Part shown: positions 18,139-28,333 of the stretch, one piece after another | Layout: each line of letters begins with the position of its first letter | How positions within the stretch are numbered: the stretch's first letter is position 1 | From: Methylobacillus glycogenes JCM 2850 | GTDB taxonomy: Bacteria; Pseudomonadota; Gammaproteobacteria; Burkholderiales; Methylophilaceae | DNA length: 64,000 nt | NCBI RefSeq assembly: GCF_000617925.1 | Contig: NZ_BAMT01000002.1 | Location: 186,001 to 250,000 of the forward strand | Reading direction: 5' to 3' | Program-made: the position numbers and the translations under genes | Notes under the pieces: generated by a model | What the model was told of the DNA's origin: nothing | Database searches by the model: none | What the model saw: only the letters and a program-made list of their open reading frames with translations

Positions 18139-19424
18139 ATGAATAAATTACGCTTATTACTCAGTCTCTTAGTTTTCTTCCTGCCATTTGGCGCCCAGGC
18201 GGCACTCACCATTGAGATTGTGGGTGGTGCGGCCCAGCAGATTCCTATCGCCGTGGTGCCCTTCGCCCAGCAAGGCGCCATCGCCGGGCAGCAAGATACC
18301 ATCGCCAACGTCATCAGTGCCGATTTGCGTCGCAGTGGCATGTTCCGCGTGCTGGAAACGCGTGGAGTGGCGAGTCAACCGCATGAGTTGAATGAGGTGA
18401 ACTATAGCGACTGGTCAGCGATACAGGCGCAGGCCTTGACCATAGGCACCATAGAAAACCTGCCTGGCAATAGGCTCAAAGTTTCTTTCCGCTTGCTGGA
18501 TGTCTACAAGCAAAACCAGCTGGTGGGTATGGAATACAACATTACGCCAGCCCAGCTGCGCATGACGGCGCACAAGATAGCCGATGTGATTTACCAGAAA
18601 TTGACGGGTGAGCAGGGCGTGTTTGCCACACGTATTTCCTACGTCAGCAAGGCCAACGGCCGTTACTCGCTGCAAGTGGCAGATTCCGATGGCTTCAATC
18701 CGCAAACCGTAGTTTCTTCTGTAGAGCCTATCATTTCCCCAGTGTGGTCACCTGATGGCACCAGACTGGCGTATGTGTCCTTCGAGAAGAAGAAGCCTAT
18801 TGTGTATGTGCAGTCCCTGGTGTCTGGTCAACGCACGGTGTTGGCAAACTTCAAGGGTAACAACAGCGCACCTTCCTGGTCGCCTGATGGCAAACGTCTG
18901 GCACTGGTGTTGACCTACGCTGCCAACTCGCAGATTTACAGCATCAATGCTGATGGCACTGGCCTGCAGCAGCTGACCCGCACCACTGCGATTGATACCG
19001 AGCCAACCTGGTCGCCGGATGGTCGCTACATCTACTTCACCTCTGACCGTGGCGGCAGCCCGCAGATCTACCGTATGTCTACCAGTGGCGGTGATGCCAG
19101 CCGTGTGACATTTGAAGGTGGTTATATCGTCAGCCCGCGCATTTCGCCGATGGCAAGTCACTGGCTTATATCCGTCGTGATGAAGGCAAGTTCCGTGTAG
19201 CGATACAAGATATCCTCAGTGGTCAGGTGCAGATACTTAGTGATGGTGCTAAGGATGAAGCGCCTAGCTTTGCGCCTAATGGCCGCATGATATTGCATGC
19301 TACCAAGATAGGCGGACGTGGTGCGCTGGCTGCGGTATCTGCTGATGGCAAGGTTAAGCAACGTCTTAGTGAAGCTGGTGGTGATGTGCGTGAGCCAGCC
19401 TGGGGCCCGTTCGTTAATCAGTAG
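18139..19424 (+). CDS. tolB: Tol-Pal system beta-propeller protein TolB (frameshifted near 19148)
   Basis: Signal peptide (LLLSLLVFFLPFGAQA), an N-terminal domain (VVPFAQQGAIAGQQDTIANVI, SADLRRSGMFRVLE) and WD40-like propeller blades with repeated SWSPDGKRLALV, TWSPDGRYIYFTSDRGGSPQIYRM motifs. The frame is lost near 19148 in ISPDGKSLAYIRRDEGKF and resumes after one missing base (TCGCCCGAT or TCGCCGGAT), running to AWGPFVNQ at 19424. The repaired length is ~428 residues, normal for TolB. The periplasmic protein binds Pal and TolA. Confidence 0.92.
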
Positions 19425-19578
19425 TGCTAGGTTTAATGCAGGACAGTAATAAATGAATAACAAGCAAGTTCTTGTAAGGGCTGGCGTCTGCTACTGGCGC
19501 GGGTTTATGTGAACAGGCAAGTTTGTAGTGATGTAACAGTTGATTGTGTTGGTCTTAATAATTAAAGGAGAGAACAAA

Positions 19579-20118
19579 GTGAACAAGCGTCTATTGATGA
19601 GCGTACTGCTTGCTGCCATGTTGGCAGCTTGCTCGAGCAAGGCTGTTAAGGATACCCCTCAAGCTGCAGTTGTAGACAAGAGCCCGGCAACGACTCAGTC
19701 TTCCAGCAGCAACGATTCTGCAACCAGTGGTGTTTCTGACTCCTCACTGGCTAGCAACCCGTTGAAGGACCCTAACAACATCCTGTCCAAGCGTAACATC
19801 TACTTCGACTACGATAGCGATGCAGTCAAGGCTGAGTTCCGCCCACTGATCGAAGCGCATGCTAAGTACCTGACCGCACACAGCGATGCCAAGGTTTCCC
19901 TGCTGGGTAACACCGATGATCGCGGCACTCGCGAGTACAACCTGTCCCTGGGTCAGCGTCGTGCCGTAGCTGTGAAGAAGGTATTGAACGTATTGGGCGT
20001 GCAAGACAGCCAAATCGAAACCGTGAGCTTCGGTAAGGAAAAGGCTAACGCCACTTGCGCTGATGACTCTTGCTACAAGCAAGATCGTCGCGTAGACATC
20101 GTTTACCAAGGCGAGTAA
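19579..20118 (+). CDS. pal: Peptidoglycan-associated lipoprotein Pal
   Basis: A 179-residue outer-membrane lipoprotein. GTG 19579 is chosen because AAGGAG lies 9 bases upstream and it gives the signal sequence LLMSVLLAAMLAACSS with lipobox LAAC. After a Ser/Thr-rich linker, the OmpA-like domain begins at IYFDYDSDAVKAEF and contains LLGNTDDRGTREYNLSLGQRRAVAVKKVL, the meso-diaminopimelate-binding signature with conserved Asp and Arg. It anchors the outer membrane to peptidoglycan. Its codons are strongly biased toward highly expressed types. Confidence 0.95.
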   Translation: MNKRLLMSVLLAAMLAACSSKAVKDTPQAAVVDKSPATTQSSSSNDSATSGVSDSSLASNPLKDPNNILSKRNIYFDYDSDAVKAEFRPLIEAHAKYLTAHSDAKVSLLGNTDDRGTREYNLSLGQRRAVAVKKVLNVLGVQDSQIETVSFGKEKANATCADDSCYKQDRRVDIVYQGE

Positions 20119-20121
20119 TCA

Positions 20122-20940
20122 ATGATGCCGCGTTTACTGGTACTGGCTACTGCAGCCGTTCTCTCGCTGCCTTATATTGCCCAAGCCGCATTGTTCGGTG
20201 ATGATGAAGCGAGAAAGAAGATTGCCGATCTGCAGCAACAGGTGCAAAGCCAGCAACAGGAAACGCAGGCAACATTGGCTGAACTGAAGAAAAGCCAGCA
20301 AGCTCTGGAACTCAAAAGCCAGGGCATGCTGGATTTATTGGGGCAGATTGATCGCCTCAATCAAGAAATTAGCCGTTTGAAGGGCGATCTCGAGGTCGTC
20401 AATCACAATGTAGATAATGTGCAGCAACGTCAGCGTGACTTGTACGCTGATACTGATGGCCGTCTGCGCAAGCTGGAAGCAAGCGGTGTGGCTGCTGCTA
20501 GCCAGCCTGGTCAAGAAGGCCAGGGTGCTACAGAAGCTGGCCAGGCCGCCAGCCCGGAAGCCGCAGAGCTGGATGCCGCCAAGGCATTGCTGGCTTCAAG
20601 CAAGTTCAAAGAGGCGTTTGACGCCTATAGCAAGTTCCTGCAAGCCCATCCTGGCTCACGTCAGGCACCTGAGGCTTTAATCGGCTTGGGTAGTGCGCAG
20701 TTTTCTCTGAAAAACTACAAGGCTTCCATCAGTACACAGCAAAAGCTGATCACCTTGCATCCAGATAGCGACAAAGTGCCAGATGCCATGTTCAGCATCG
20801 CCAATAGCCAGATACAGCTGTCTGATGTCGATGGTGCCAAGAAAACCTTGCGCAGCCTGCTGGATAAATATCCCAGCCATGAATTGGCACCCAGTGCCAA
20901 GCGCCGCCTAGGTGTGCTGGACTCTATCAAGTCCAAATAA
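20122..20940 (+). CDS. cpoB: Cell division coordinator CpoB (YbgF)
   Basis: A 272-residue periplasmic protein with signal peptide (LLVLATAAVLSLPYIAQA), an N-terminal coiled coil rich in Gln/Leu (KIADLQQQVQSQQQETQATLAELKK) that trimerises in homologues, an Ala/Gly/Gln linker, and three TPR units (residues ~150-268: AKALLASSKFKEAFDAYSKFLQAHPGS and following). CpoB regulates PBP1B and couples peptidoglycan synthesis with Tol constriction. It is 3 bases after pal and closes the tol-pal operon. Confidence 0.92.
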   Translation: MMPRLLVLATAAVLSLPYIAQAALFGDDEARKKIADLQQQVQSQQQETQATLAELKKSQQALELKSQGMLDLLGQIDRLNQEISRLKGDLEVVNHNVDNVQQRQRDLYADTDGRLRKLEASGVAAASQPGQEGQGATEAGQAASPEAAELDAAKALLASSKFKEAFDAYSKFLQAHPGSRQAPEALIGLGSAQFSLKNYKASISTQQKLITLHPDSDKVPDAMFSIANSQIQLSDVDGAKKTLRSLLDKYPSHELAPSAKRRLGVLDSIKSK

Positions 20941-20944
20941 TCCC

Positions 20945-21583
20945 GTGTTACGTATCCACGAAATATTCCACTCCCTGCAAGGGGAGTCATCGCGTGTAGG
21001 CCTGCCTACCGTATTTGTGCGCCTCACAGGCTGCCCCATGCGCTGCGTTTATTGCGACACTGCCTATGCCTTCAAGGGTGGCAGCAATATGTCGCTGGAC
21101 GAGATCATGGCGCAGGTGGAGAGCTATGGCGCGCGCTATGTCTGCGTGACTGGCGGTGAGCCGCTGGCGCAGAAAAAAGAATGCCTCAATCTCTTGCAGC
21201 GCCTGTGCGATGCAGGCTATGAAGTCTCGCTGGAAACAGGTGGTGCAGTCGCCACGGATGGCGTTGATGAGCGTGTGGCGGTGATTCTTGATATCAAGAC
21301 GCCAGGCTCAGGTGAGTTGGCCAATAATCACTGGGAAAACCTTAGCCGCCTCAAGTCCAAGGATGAAATCAAGTTTGTCTTGTGCAGTCGTGAAGATTAC
21401 GACTGGGCCAAACAACTGCTGGCCGAGCATGCGCTCAACGATAAATGCCAAGTGATCTTCTCACCGGTATTCAGCCAAGTCTCGCCTACCGACCTAGCCG
21501 ACTGGGTGCTGGCAGACAAACTGCCTGTGCGCATGCAGGTACAACTGCATAAGATCCTCTGGGGTGAAACCCCAGGCAAGTAA
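20945..21583 (+). CDS. queE: 7-carboxy-7-deazaguanine synthase QueE
   Basis: A radical SAM enzyme of ~212 residues that rearranges 6-carboxy-tetrahydropterin to 7-carboxy-7-deazaguanine for queuosine. The start is taken as GTG 20945 (VLRIHEIFHSLQGESS), which matches the family N-terminus; an upstream in-frame GTG at 20912 would overlap cpoB. The [4Fe-4S] ligands are in LTGCPMRCVYCDTAYAF (CxxxCxxC as C-P-M-R-C-V-Y-C), and the SAM-binding VTGGEPLAQ follows. queC is 48 bases downstream. Confidence 0.93.
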   Translation: MLRIHEIFHSLQGESSRVGLPTVFVRLTGCPMRCVYCDTAYAFKGGSNMSLDEIMAQVESYGARYVCVTGGEPLAQKKECLNLLQRLCDAGYEVSLETGGAVATDGVDERVAVILDIKTPGSGELANNHWENLSRLKSKDEIKFVLCSREDYDWAKQLLAEHALNDKCQVIFSPVFSQVSPTDLADWVLADKLPVRMQVQLHKILWGETPGK

Positions 21584-21631
21584 TTCAATGGCTAGCCATA
21601 TCAAGCTAGACCGAATCTAGGAAGTCAACTC

Positions 21632-22324
21632 ATGAGTAAGAAAGCGGTGGTGTTGTTATCGGGTGGATTAGACTCCGCCACGGTATTGGCAATTGCGCGC
21701 GCTCAAGGCTATGAATGCTATTGCCTGAGCCTGGACTATCAGCAACGCCACAGGGCCGAGCTGCATGCTGCCGATGAGGTCTCCCAGGCATTGGGTGCGG
21801 CATTGCACAAGACCGCGCAACTGGACCTTGCCATGTTCGGCGGTTCAGCACTTACCGATAGCAGTATTGCGGTGCCCGAAACGCCAAGTGAGGGCATCCC
21901 CGTTACCTATGTGCCTGCACGCAACACCATCATGCTGTCACTCGCTCTGGCCTGGGCCGAGATACTCGATGCGCGGGATATCTTTATCGGGGTCAATGCA
22001 CTGGATTACTCCGGTTACCCGGATTGCCGTGGCGAATATATCAGCGCCTTCCAGAACATGGCCAATCTTGCCACCAAGAGCGCCATAGAAGGCCGCACTA
22101 TCAGCATACATGCGCCACTGATTGATATGACCAAGGCCGAGATCATTACCCGCGGTACTGAGCTGGGTGTGGATTACGGCCTGACCGTGTCTTGCTATCA
22201 GGCCAATGCTCATGGCGAGGCCTGTGGCGTTTGTGATTCCTGCCGTTTGCGCAGGCAGGGCTTCATTGTGGCCGGAATTGCCGATGCCACGCGCTATGTC
22301 CCCGGGACAAGTCTTGCAGAATAG
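21632..22324 (+). CDS. queC: 7-cyano-7-deazaguanine synthase QueC
   Basis: A 230-residue ATP-dependent amidotransferase-like enzyme that converts 7-carboxy-7-deazaguanine to preQ0. The PP-loop ATP-binding motif [13 protein letters not shown] is at residues 7-19, and the C-terminal zinc site is [20 protein letters not shown] (four Cys in C-x9-C-x2-C-x2-C). [18 protein letters not shown] is a QueC signature. Pairs with queE immediately upstream. Confidence 0.95.
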   Translation: MSKKAVVLLSGGLDSATVLAIARAQGYECYCLSLDYQQRHRAELHAADEVSQALGAALHKTAQLDLAMFGGSALTDSSIAVPETPSEGIPVTYVPARNTIMLSLALAWAEILDARDIFIGVNALDYSGYPDCRGEYISAFQNMANLATKSAIEGRTISIHAPLIDMTKAEIITRGTELGVDYGLTVSCYQANAHGEACGVCDSCRLRRQGFIVAGIADATRYVPGTSLAE

Positions 22325-22392
22325 TCTTGCCAAGACCATAAAAAATAACGTAAAATCCGCGCCTTTCTGTCTAGTCTAAAGAGAACAAGATT

Positions 22393-22641
22393 ATGGTGAT
22401 CATTCGTCTCGCCCGTGGTGGCGCGAAGAAAGCTCCTTTTTACAGTGTAGTCGTGGCTGATTCCCGTAGTCGCCGTGACGGCCGTTTTATTGAGCGCGTA
22501 GGTTTCTACAACCCGTTGGCTAAAGAAGGCCAAGAAGGCCTGCGTCTTGATAGCGAGCGTATTGCTCACTGGCGCAGCAATGGCGCGCAGCTGTCTGACA
22601 GCGTTGCACGCCTGGTTAAGCTGGCTCAAAAGTCTGCTTAA
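22393..22641 (+). CDS. rpsP: 30S ribosomal protein S16
   Basis: An 82-residue protein with the invariant start [20 protein letters not shown] and [14 protein letters not shown], followed by [25 protein letters not shown]. It stabilises 16S rRNA helices in the 30S body. First gene of the rpsP-rimM-trmD-rplS operon, whose order is conserved across bacteria. Preceded by AAAGAGAACAAG as ribosome-binding site. Confidence 0.97.
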   Translation: MVIIRLARGGAKKAPFYSVVVADSRSRRDGRFIERVGFYNPLAKEGQEGLRLDSERIAHWRSNGAQLSDSVARLVKLAQKSA

Positions 22642-22674
22642 TTCTAAGCCGTTGCGAAACGGCTGGTAAAAGTC

Positions 22675-23187
22675 GTGAGTGAATTAGTCATTATGGGGCG
22701 CGTAGTCGCCCCTTATGGCGTTTATGGTTGGCTGAAAGTGCAGCCTGAAACCGAAACGCTGGACGGCTTGTTTGATTATGATCACTGGTGGCTGGGGCGC
22801 GGCGATCCGCTGCAACCCGAGCAATGGCGCTCATATGAAGTCGAACATGCCAAAATCCACAATGATCTCTTAGTGGTCAAGCTGGATGGTGTGAATGACC
22901 GAGATGCTGCTTTTGCCTGCAAAGGCATGCGCATTGCAGTGCCGCGAGATGCCTTGCCAGCGCCTGAAGAAGACGAGTACTACTGGTCAGATTTGATTGG
23001 CCTCAATGTCAGCAATCAGCAGGGTGTGGCATTGGGTGTGGTCAATGATGTATTCGCCACAGGTGCCAATGACGTCATTGTGGTGAAGGGTGAGCGTGAA
23101 CGATTGCTACCCTTTATTGCCCAGGTGATTATCGAGGTAGATATCGCGGGCAAGACCATGCTGGTGGATTGGGACGCCGAATTTTGA
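22675..23187 (+). CDS. rimM: 16S rRNA maturation factor RimM
   Basis: A 170-residue protein with the N-terminal RimM domain ([21 protein letters not shown]) and a C-terminal PRC barrel ([47 protein letters not shown]). RimM helps assemble the 30S head by acting with S19. A GTG at 22675 is used as start ([11 protein letters not shown]), 33 bases after rpsP. The stop overlaps a possible TTG start of trmD. Confidence 0.95.
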   Translation: MSELVIMGRVVAPYGVYGWLKVQPETETLDGLFDYDHWWLGRGDPLQPEQWRSYEVEHAKIHNDLLVVKLDGVNDRDAAFACKGMRIAVPRDALPAPEEDEYYWSDLIGLNVSNQQGVALGVVNDVFATGANDVIVVKGERERLLPFIAQVIIEVDIAGKTMLVDWDAEF

Positions 23188-23225
23188 GCGAGCAAGAAAC
23201 CGCAGCTGACAGCCAAAAGCGTGTC

Positions 23226-23980
23226 ATGCAGTTTGATGTCATCAGCCTGTTTCCGGATATGTTTGCTGCACTCAGTGGTTTTGGCATTAGCTCCAGAGCC
23301 TTGGAGCGTGGCATCTACCAGCTGGGGTTATGGAATCCGCGTGATTTCACTGTAGATAACTACAGGACAGTGGATGACAGGCCTTATGGTGGCGGCCCAG
23401 GCATGGTGATGTTGGCAGAGCCGCTAGCCAGCGCCATACAGGCGGCCAAGCTGAGACAGCAGGCGGCTGGTGGTAGGCAGCAAGGTGATACACCTTTCGC
23501 CACAAGGTAAACCCTTGACCCATGCGCATGTGATGCGCTTGTGTGAGGAGCCAGGGCTGATATTGCTGGCAAGCCGCTATGAAGGTGTGGATGAGCGATT
23601 GCTCGCCACGGTGGTAGATGAAGAAATTTCGATAGGCGACTATGTGCTATCAGGCGGTGAAATTCCCGCATGGTGCTTATGGACGCATCATCAGGCAATT
23701 GCCAGGTGCTCTTGGCGATGCCGGATCGGCAGAGGAAGATTCCTTTGTTAATGGATTACTGGATTGTCCGCATTACACTCGTCCCGAGGAGTATGCGGGG
23801 CAAAAGGTGCCGGAAGTATTGCTTTCCGGTAACCATGCCAAGATCAAGCGCTGGCGACTGAAACAGTCTCTGGCGCGGACCCGGGCAAGACGCCCGGACT
23901 TGTTGGCCGCGAGGTCATTGACGAAAGAGGAATCTCGGCTGCTCATGGAAATAGAGCAGGAACAAGATTCTCATAACTAA
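23226..23980 (+). CDS. trmD: tRNA (guanine-N1)-methyltransferase TrmD (three frameshifts)
   Basis: The repaired 251-residue SPOUT methyltransferase modifies G37 of tRNAs. Readable blocks are [56 protein letters not shown] and [13 protein letters not shown] (the deep trefoil-knot SAM site), then [20 protein letters not shown] and the C-terminal helices. The frame shifts near 23470 (one extra base or two missing), and near 23669 and 23685 (one missing C each, GCCATG and GCCATC). Since trmD is normally essential, these look like sequence errors. TTG 23184, overlapping rimM, is an alternative start. Confidence 0.9.
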
Positions 23981-23991
23981 AAGGAAGCAAC

Positions 23992-24381
23992 ATGGCTGAT
24001 ATTATCAAGCAACTAGAACAGGAAGAAATTGCCCGTCTTGGCAAGACTATCCCTGATTTCGCCCCAGGTGACACCGTAGTGGTTGGTGTAAACGTGGTTG
24101 AAGGTACACGTAAGCGTGTACAGGCATACGAAGGTGTGGTGATTGCCATCCGTAACCGTGGCCTGAACTCTTCTTTCATCGTGCGCAAGATCTCTTCCGG
24201 TGAAGGTGTGGAACGTACTTTCCAAACTTACTCCCCGCTGATCGCCAGCATAGAAGTGAAGCGTCGCGGTGACGTACGTCGCAGCAAGCTGTACTACCTG
24301 CGTGAGCGTTCCGGTAAGTCCGCACGTATCAAGGAAAAGCTGCAACTGCGCACCAAGGATACCAACAGCGCAGCAGAATAA
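23992..24381 (+). CDS. rplS: 50S ribosomal protein L19
   Basis: A 129-residue protein with the L19 signatures [46 protein letters not shown] and [27 protein letters not shown]. It lies at the 30S-50S interface. Preceded by AAGGAAG and followed after 30 bases by a strong terminator, ending the operon. Strong codon bias (CGT, GTA/GTT, AAG). Confidence 0.97.
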   Translation: MADIIKQLEQEEIARLGKTIPDFAPGDTVVVGVNVVEGTRKRVQAYEGVVIAIRNRGLNSSFIVRKISSGEGVERTFQTYSPLIASIEVKRRGDVRRSKLYYLRERSGKSARIKEKLQLRTKDTNSAAE

Positions 24382-24410
24382 ACCAGGTACTGGTTTATCC
24401 CGTAGCAGAG

Positions 24411-24435
24411 AAAACCCCGCGATGCGGGGTTTTTT
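24411..24435 (+). terminator. Rho-independent terminator after rplS
   Basis: Perfect stem AAAACCCCGC/GCGGGGTTTT with a GAT loop, followed by a run of T. It ends the rpsP-rplS operon. Confidence 0.9.
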
Positions 24436-24511
24436 ATTGCCTGGCGCTGGCTGTATACGCTTGGCGCTTTTGCTGTGCTTTGGTCTAGAATGCTGGCATG
24501 AGAAGCTTGAA

Positions 24512-24972
24512 TTGAATGATTTTGATGCAGTGGTGGCAGCCCCATTTGGCGCGGTTGGCATCAAGGTTGAGCATGATTACCTCAGCGGATTGCGGCTCAT
24601 GCCGCAGGCGCAGGCCGAGTATTGTGCCGATCAGCCTTGGTGCAGCATGCGGCGCTGACCATAAAGCGTTATCTGGCAGATGCTAGTGTGCCGCTGGATA
24701 TCCCTTTTATCTTGCAGGGCACGCCATTCCAGCAACGTGTCTGGCGCATGATGCAGCAAATTCCATTGGGTGAGGTTTGGTCTTATGGCGCCTTGGCTGA
24801 GCGTGTGCACTCCGGCCCGCGTGCGGTGGCCAATGTCTGTGGTGCCAATCTGCTGCCCTTGCTGATCCCTTGCCACCGTATTGTTGCCAAACAGGGCCTG
24901 GGTGGCTTTATGAAAGGCGTAGAGCAAGGCTTGGATATCAAGCGCTGGTTATTGCAGCATGAGCAGCGCTGA
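24512..24972 (+). CDS. ogt: Methylated-DNA--[protein]-cysteine S-methyltransferase (frameshifted near 24634)
   Basis: The repaired product of ~153 residues repairs O6-alkylguanine by transferring the alkyl group to its own cysteine. The active-site PCHRIV motif (in LLPLLIPCHRIVAKQGLGGF) and the helix-turn-helix GEVWSYGALAERVHSGPRAVANVCGANL are intact. The N-terminal part begins around TTG 24512 (LNDFDAVVAAPFGAVGIK), the most upstream plausible start after the terminator, but no Shine-Dalgarno is obvious. One missing G (CAGGCCTTG read as CAGCCTTG) near 24634 breaks the frame. Its last 14 bases overlap xerD. Confidence 0.85.
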
Positions 24973-25858
24973 GGGCAATGCCATCCTCGATGGCTTTATT
25001 GATCATCTCTGGCTGGAAGATGGCCTGGCTCGCAACACGCTGACAAGCTACCGCACGGATTTGCAGGCGTGGGCCGACTGGTTGCAAGCGGTGAAAGCCA
25101 AGAACCTGTTGCAGGCCGAGGCAGAAGATCTGCAAGCCTATATCGCTTTCAAATTTCCCCAGAGCAAGCCGCGCAGTATTGGCCGCTTGATTGCGAGCTT
25201 GCGCCGCTGTTACCGCTATTTCTTGCGCGAATCCATGATTACGCATGACCCCAGCCTACATCTGGAATCGCCAAAGTTGCCACGCTCACTACCCAAAAGC
25301 CTGAGTGAAGAAGATGTTGAGCGGCTGGTGGACGCGCCTGATATAGGCACTGAGCTGGGCCTGCGCGATAAAGCCATGCTGGAAACGCTATACGCCACCG
25401 GGCTGCGCGTTTCTGAGCTGGTGGGCTTGCAGACCACAGAAGTGAGCCTCAGTGATGGGGTGCTGCGTGTGACGGGCAAAGGCAGCAAGACGCGGCTGGT
25501 GCCCTTGGGTGAAGTGGCGCTGGATTGGTTGGGGCGCTATCTGCAAGAGGCGCGGCCAGCCATCATGCAGCAGCGGCTCAGCGATGCCTTGTTTGTGACC
25601 CAGCGTGGGCAAGGCATGACGCGGCAAGCGTTTTGGCATTTGATCAAGCGCTATGCCTTGCTGGCAGGCATCAAAACCACCATGTCGCCCCATGTGCTGC
25701 GCCATGCCTTTGCCACGCATTTGTTGAATCATGGCGCGGATTTGCGCGTGGTACAGATGCTGTTGGGGCACGCCGATATCTCCACCACACAGATTTATAC
25801 CTATGTGGCGCGTGAGCGGCTAAAAACCCTGCATGCCCATCATCACCCGCGTGGCTAA
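24959..25858 (+). CDS. xerD: Site-specific tyrosine recombinase XerD
   Basis: A 299-residue recombinase with an N-terminal SAM-like core-binding domain (IDHLWLEDGLARNTLTSYRTDLQAWADWL) and a C-terminal catalytic domain holding all residues: Arg in YATGLRVSELVGL, Lys in VTGKGSKTRLVPLG, HxxR in MSPHVLRHAFATHLL, His in LGHADISTTQIYTY and the Tyr nucleophile in the same stretch. With XerC it resolves chromosome dimers at dif. The start overlaps the end of the methyltransferase gene, implying coupling. Confidence 0.94.
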   Translation: MSSAEGNAILDGFIDHLWLEDGLARNTLTSYRTDLQAWADWLQAVKAKNLLQAEAEDLQAYIAFKFPQSKPRSIGRLIASLRRCYRYFLRESMITHDPSLHLESPKLPRSLPKSLSEEDVERLVDAPDIGTELGLRDKAMLETLYATGLRVSELVGLQTTEVSLSDGVLRVTGKGSKTRLVPLGEVALDWLGRYLQEARPAIMQQRLSDALFVTQRGQGMTRQAFWHLIKRYALLAGIKTTMSPHVLRHAFATHLLNHGADLRVVQMLLGHADISTTQIYTYVARERLKTLHAHHHPRG

Positions 25859-25904
25859 GCTAACCTAGAGTGGGGTAAGACGTAGTGTTGGGGAATGAGT
25901 GGAA

Positions 25905-26264
25905 TTAAGCCGGGCGCTGGCCGCGTTCAATCTGTACACCCAGCGCTTTGAGGCCAGGCAGAATGCCGGGCTTGGCAACGCGTAGCTTGACCCAGGGTGC
26001 GCCAAATTCCTGCAATATCAATTGGCAAATATGCTCGGCCAGCGCTTCCACAAGCTTGAAACTGCGCTGGCTCAGCGTCTCACGGATGCGATTGACCACC
26101 AGGCCATAATCTATGGTGTCGTCTATTTCATCGGTCTGGCAGGAGTGGCTGTGCGGCATCGCAATTTCGATATCTAGCACTATGGTCTGAGCCGTCAGGC
26201 GCTCCCAGTCGGGCACACCCAGCTTGGTTTGCACCTTGACCTCATTAAGAAAAATAATATCCAT
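25905..26264 (-). CDS. folB: Dihydroneopterin aldolase FolB
   Basis: A 119-residue protein starting MDIIFLNEVKVQTKLGVPDWERLTAQTIVLDIEI, with the TDEIDDTIDYGLVVNRI segment, a catalytic-type Glu/Lys arrangement and KLVEALAEHICQLIL. It cleaves dihydroneopterin to 6-hydroxymethyldihydropterin in folate synthesis; octameric in homologues. It is divergent from plsY with 70 bases between start codons, so the two share a promoter region. Confidence 0.92.
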   Translation of the reverse strand: MDIIFLNEVKVQTKLGVPDWERLTAQTIVLDIEIAMPHSHSCQTDEIDDTIDYGLVVNRIRETLSQRSFKLVEALAEHICQLILQEFGAPWVKLRVAKPGILPGLKALGVQIERGQRPA

Positions 26265-26334
26265 GGTGTGCGAGTTCTGCGTAGGTGCTTGAGGCTGTTA
26301 GAATACGGCCACATTTTAAATTCAAACGACATTC

Positions 26335-26925
26335 ATGAATACCGCAGTTTTCATTCTTCTTGCTTATCTTCTCGGTTCTATCGCTTTTGGCATCATCGTC
26401 AGCCGCGCTTTCGGCTTGCCTGATCCCCGCACCGTAGGCTCTGGCAACCCTGGGGCTACCAATGTGCTACGTAGTGGCAAAAAACTGGCAGCTGTGCTGA
26501 CCCTGCTGGGTGATGCGGCCAAGGGCTGGTTGCCAGTCTGGCTGGCGCAAGTGTATGGCCTGGCCCCTGAAGTGGTGTGCTGGATTGCGCTGGCAGTATT
26601 CCTGGGCCACCTATATCCGGTGTTTTACCGCTTCAAGGGGGGTAAGGGTGTGGCCACTGCGGTGGGTATTTTGCTGGCGTTTTCACCCGCATTGGCAGGT
26701 TTGGCCTTGCTGAGCTGGCTGGCAGTGTTTGCGCTGACTCGCTTTTCCTCACTGGCCGCGTTAACTGCAGCAGCGCTGGCGCCAGGTTTTGCCTGGCTAT
26801 TATTGCCGCAAGTGGGTTACATCATTGTGGTGTTTGTGTTGTCGCTGCTGCTGATCTGGCGTCACCGCAGCAATATCCGCAAGCTGCTGGATGGTACTGA
26901 AGCAGGCTTTGGCAAAAAACCCTGA
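26335..26925 (+). CDS. plsY: Acyl-phosphate glycerol-3-phosphate acyltransferase PlsY
   Basis: A 196-residue inner-membrane protein with about five transmembrane segments and the three PlsY motifs: [33 protein letters not shown] and the C-terminal [16 protein letters not shown]. It makes lysophosphatidic acid from acyl-phosphate, the first step of phospholipid synthesis. Divergent from folB; an inverted repeat separates it from the convergent tsaD. Confidence 0.95.
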   Translation: MNTAVFILLAYLLGSIAFGIIVSRAFGLPDPRTVGSGNPGATNVLRSGKKLAAVLTLLGDAAKGWLPVWLAQVYGLAPEVVCWIALAVFLGHLYPVFYRFKGGKGVATAVGILLAFSPALAGLALLSWLAVFALTRFSSLAALTAAALAPGFAWLLLPQVGYIIVVFVLSLLLIWRHRSNIRKLLDGTEAGFGKKP

Positions 26926-26939
26926 GGTTTAAGTCGCTG

Positions 26940-26963
26940 GCTTTTGCAGCAGGCTGCAAAAGC
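26940..26963. terminator. Inverted repeat between plsY and tsaD
   Basis: Perfect 10-base arms (GCTTTTGCAG/CTGCAAAAGC) around a CAGG loop between two convergent genes. No long T-tract follows, so it may act as a weak bidirectional terminator. Confidence 0.5.
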
Positions 26964-26995
26964 AGGATTAGCCTGGGTCTGTTAAGGCTGGCTTA

Positions 26996-28015
26996 TCAGG
27001 GCTGGCTTAATTCAGCCAAATCCCAACGCGGCCTGACGGTAAAGCTGTGATTGCTTTCTTCTGCATGGCGCATGCGCATGGCGCCGGCAAAGGCAATCAT
27101 GGCGCCGTTGTCGGTGCAGAATTCCAGCCTGGGGTAATGCACTTGATAATGCCTGCGCTGGGCGGCGGTAGTGAGGCGCTCGCGCAAGCGCGTATTGGCC
27201 CCTACGCCACCTGACACTATCAATTGCTTCAGCCCGGTTTGCTTGAGGGCGGCCATGCACTTCTTGGTTAATACTTCTGTCACCGCTTCCTGAAATTCAT
27301 AGGCAATATTGGCACGCGCCACATCATCCAGTGCATCGCCATATTGATTCACCAAAGTCAGCACTGCGGTTTTCAGGCCGCTAAAACTGAAGTTAAGGTC
27401 GCCGCTATTCAACATCGGGCGTGGTAGCTTGTGAACGCCATCTTGCCCTTGGCTAGCCAGGCGTGAAATGGCCGGGCCACCGGGATAGCTCAGCCCCAGC
27501 AGCTTGGCGGTTTTGTCGAAGGCTTCACCTGCTGCATCATCCAGGGTATCACCCAGTAATTCGTAATCGCCTATGGCGCTCACGCGCATAAGCTGGGTAT
27601 GCCCGCCCGAGACCAGCAGGGCAACAAAAGGAAAATCAGGCGGGTTGGCTTCCAGCAGTGGTGCCAGCAAGTGGCCTTCCAGATGGTGCACGCCTATGGT
27701 GGGCAGGCTCAGGCTGAAAGCCAATGCCTCGGCCACGCTGGTGCCAACCAGCAATGCGCCAGAAAGGCCAGGACCTTGGGTGTAGGCAATGCCATCAATA
27801 TCTGCGAGTGTTTTGTTGGCCTGTTCCAGCACATGACGCGTGAGTGGCAGTGCGCGGCGAATATGATCACGCGAGGCAAGTTCTGGCACCACGCCACCAT
27901 ATTCCGCATGCATCTCAACTTGTGAGTGTAGGGCGTGGCTGAGCAGGCCGTGCTCGGTGTCGTAAAGGGCAAGCCCGGTTTCGTCGCAGGAGGATTCGAT
28001 GCCAAGAATTAACAT
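26996..28015 (-). CDS. tsaD: tRNA N6-adenosine threonylcarbamoyltransferase TsaD
   Basis: A 339-residue ASKHA-fold enzyme with [19 protein letters not shown], the metal-binding [13 protein letters not shown] motif (two His), VSGGHTQLM and [13 protein letters not shown]. With TsaB, TsaC and TsaE it installs threonylcarbamoyl on A37 of ANN-decoding tRNAs, including the tRNA-Ile found in this window. Divergent from rpsU (87 bases between starts), the classic gene order upstream of the macromolecular-synthesis operon. Confidence 0.96.
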   Translation of the reverse strand: MLILGIESSCDETGLALYDTEHGLLSHALHSQVEMHAEYGGVVPELASRDHIRRALPLTRHVLEQANKTLADIDGIAYTQGPGLSGALLVGTSVAEALAFSLSLPTIGVHHLEGHLLAPLLEANPPDFPFVALLVSGGHTQLMRVSAIGDYELLGDTLDDAAGEAFDKTAKLLGLSYPGGPAISRLASQGQDGVHKLPRPMLNSGDLNFSFSGLKTAVLTLVNQYGDALDDVARANIAYEFQEAVTEVLTKKCMAALKQTGLKQLIVSGGVGANTRLRERLTTAAQRRHYQVHYPRLEFCTDNGAMIAFAGAMRMRHAEESNHSFTVRPRWDLAELSQP

Positions 28016-28102
28016 AAGAATGCGGATAATGATTGATAAAACAATAATGAGCCGCTAGAATAGCAAACTTTTTCACCCTTTCTCAAAGGTAAAGTGATTT
28101 AA

Positions 28103-28315
28103 ATGTCTAGCGTACGTGTAAAAGAAAACGAGCCGTTTGACGTGGCTCTGCGCCGCTTCAAGCGCATGATTGAAAAGACTGGTCTGTTGACCGACTTGCG
28201 CGCGCGTGAGTTCTACGAGAAGCCTACATGGGAGCGCAAGCGTAAGGCTGCTGCTGCTGTTAAGCGTCACTATCGCCGTATTCGCAGCCAGACTCTGCCT
28301 ACCAAGCTCTACTAA
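28103..28315 (+). CDS. rpsU: 30S ribosomal protein S21
   Basis: A 70-residue basic protein, [21 protein letters not shown] and [25 protein letters not shown]. It acts at the 3' end of 16S rRNA in initiation. First gene of rpsU-yqeY-dnaG-rpoD, which couples translation, replication and transcription capacity. Shine-Dalgarno AAAGGTAAAGTG upstream. Confidence 0.96.
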   Translation: MSSVRVKENEPFDVALRRFKRMIEKTGLLTDLRAREFYEKPTWERKRKAAAAVKRHYRRIRSQTLPTKLY

Positions 28316-28333
28316 GCCTGGGTGGTTGTCGTG